In this document: positions 5,046-5,204 of the stretch, piece by piece
How the letters are laid out: each line of letters begins with the position of its first letter
Position numbering within the stretch: position 1 is the first letter of the stretch
From: Patescibacteria group bacterium
Lineage (GTDB): Bacteria; Patescibacteriota; Gracilibacteria; UM-FILTER-43-11
Direction of reading: 5' to 3'
Assembly (NCBI GenBank): GCA_029260955.1
Contig: JAJDCF010000103.1
Coordinates: forward strand, 1-5,204
Length of the DNA stretch: 5,204 nt
The notes under the pieces: model-generated
What the model was told of the DNA's origin: nothing
The model's database searches: none
What the model saw: the letters and a program-made list of their open reading frames with translations, nothing else
Program-made: the position numbers and the translations under genes

Positions 5046-5085
5046 CCTCAGCTCGAACTCTGACGAATCAGAGATTAAGCTGAAG
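5046..5085 (-). other. Nested hairpin with UUCG loop next to the 23S 3' end
   Basis: On the minus strand an outer stem (CTTCAGCT with AGCTGAGG, one G-U pair) and an inner stem (CTCTGA with TCAGAG) are separated by a symmetric 4 x 4 internal loop and capped by TTCG. It begins about 15 nt after the 23S 3' end. UUCG caps are very stable, so a folded processing element is likely. Confidence 0.6.
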
Positions 5086-5099
5086 ATCCATTAAATTCA

Positions 5100-5204
5100 G
5101 TAAAAAGTCGATTGGCCGATTAGTACATCTCAGCTGAACACATTGCTGTGCTTATACTTGATGCCTATCAACGAGATAGTCTCTCTCGGGCCTATAGGGA
5201 ATAT
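5100..5204 (-). rRNA. rrl: 23S ribosomal RNA, 3' end only
   Basis: On the minus strand the sequence matches the conserved 3' end of 23S: CTCGTTGATAGGC, then a short hairpin (TATAAGCACAGCAATGTG), CAGCTGAGATGTACTAATCG and about 20 final bases. The rest of the gene, 16S and the operon promoter lie beyond the right edge. The 3' end at about 5100 is set by counting from the conserved TACTAAT and may be off by several bases. Confidence 0.95.

Overview
The window is bacterial. It carries five protein-coding genes and the 3' end of an rRNA operon (23S then 5S, minus strand) at the right edge. The DNA is moderately AT-rich with AT-rich promoters. None of the five genes has a good Shine-Dalgarno sequence, and two look leaderless. 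I read this as a small-genome lineage, possibly Patescibacteria/CPR, but that is a low-confidence inference. UGA acts as a stop: it directly follows a canonical SSB C-terminal tip, which argues against the UGA=Gly code of Gracilibacteria/Absconditabacteria.

Layout. Positions 1-1052 (minus) hold the N-terminal 350 residues of an O-antigen ligase/Wzy-type polytopic glycan enzyme that runs off the left edge. A 177-bp divergent intergenic region follows. It has two near-identical extended -10 elements (TTGATATACT and TTGATATAGT), each ending exactly 7 nt before an ATG. Between them a 14-bp inverted repeat encloses four TGTGCA motifs at exact 11-bp spacing. Positions 1230-1958 (plus) encode a KsgA/Erm-superfamily rRNA adenine methyltransferase. 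It converges, with only 2 nt between stop codons, on 1961-2566 (minus), an unrecognised protein with a C-terminal winged helix and a near-perfect sigma-70-type promoter. Positions 2777-3634 (minus) encode a single-stranded DNA-binding protein with two OB folds in one chain. A divergent AT-rich region follows; its plus-strand promoter (TTGACA-17-TATTAT) would give a leader of about 150 nt before 3914-4576, a polytopic membrane protein with motifs like those of PrsW-type intramembrane proteases. A bidirectional terminator (4594-4629) separates that gene from the rRNA operon, whose trailer (about 4630-4837) is rich in hairpins. The 5S gene is at 4840-4955, and 23S extends from about 5100 past the right edge.

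The genes do not form one pathway. They are mostly single-gene units in alternating directions: surface glycan assembly, ribosome modification, an unknown regulator, genome maintenance, a putative membrane protease and rRNA. The most interesting parts are the phased TGTGCA array between two apparently leaderless promoters, the tandem-OB SSB, the divergent PrsW-like protein with its structured leader, and the rRNA trailer. I see no clear evidence of a mobile element, CRISPR array or defence system.
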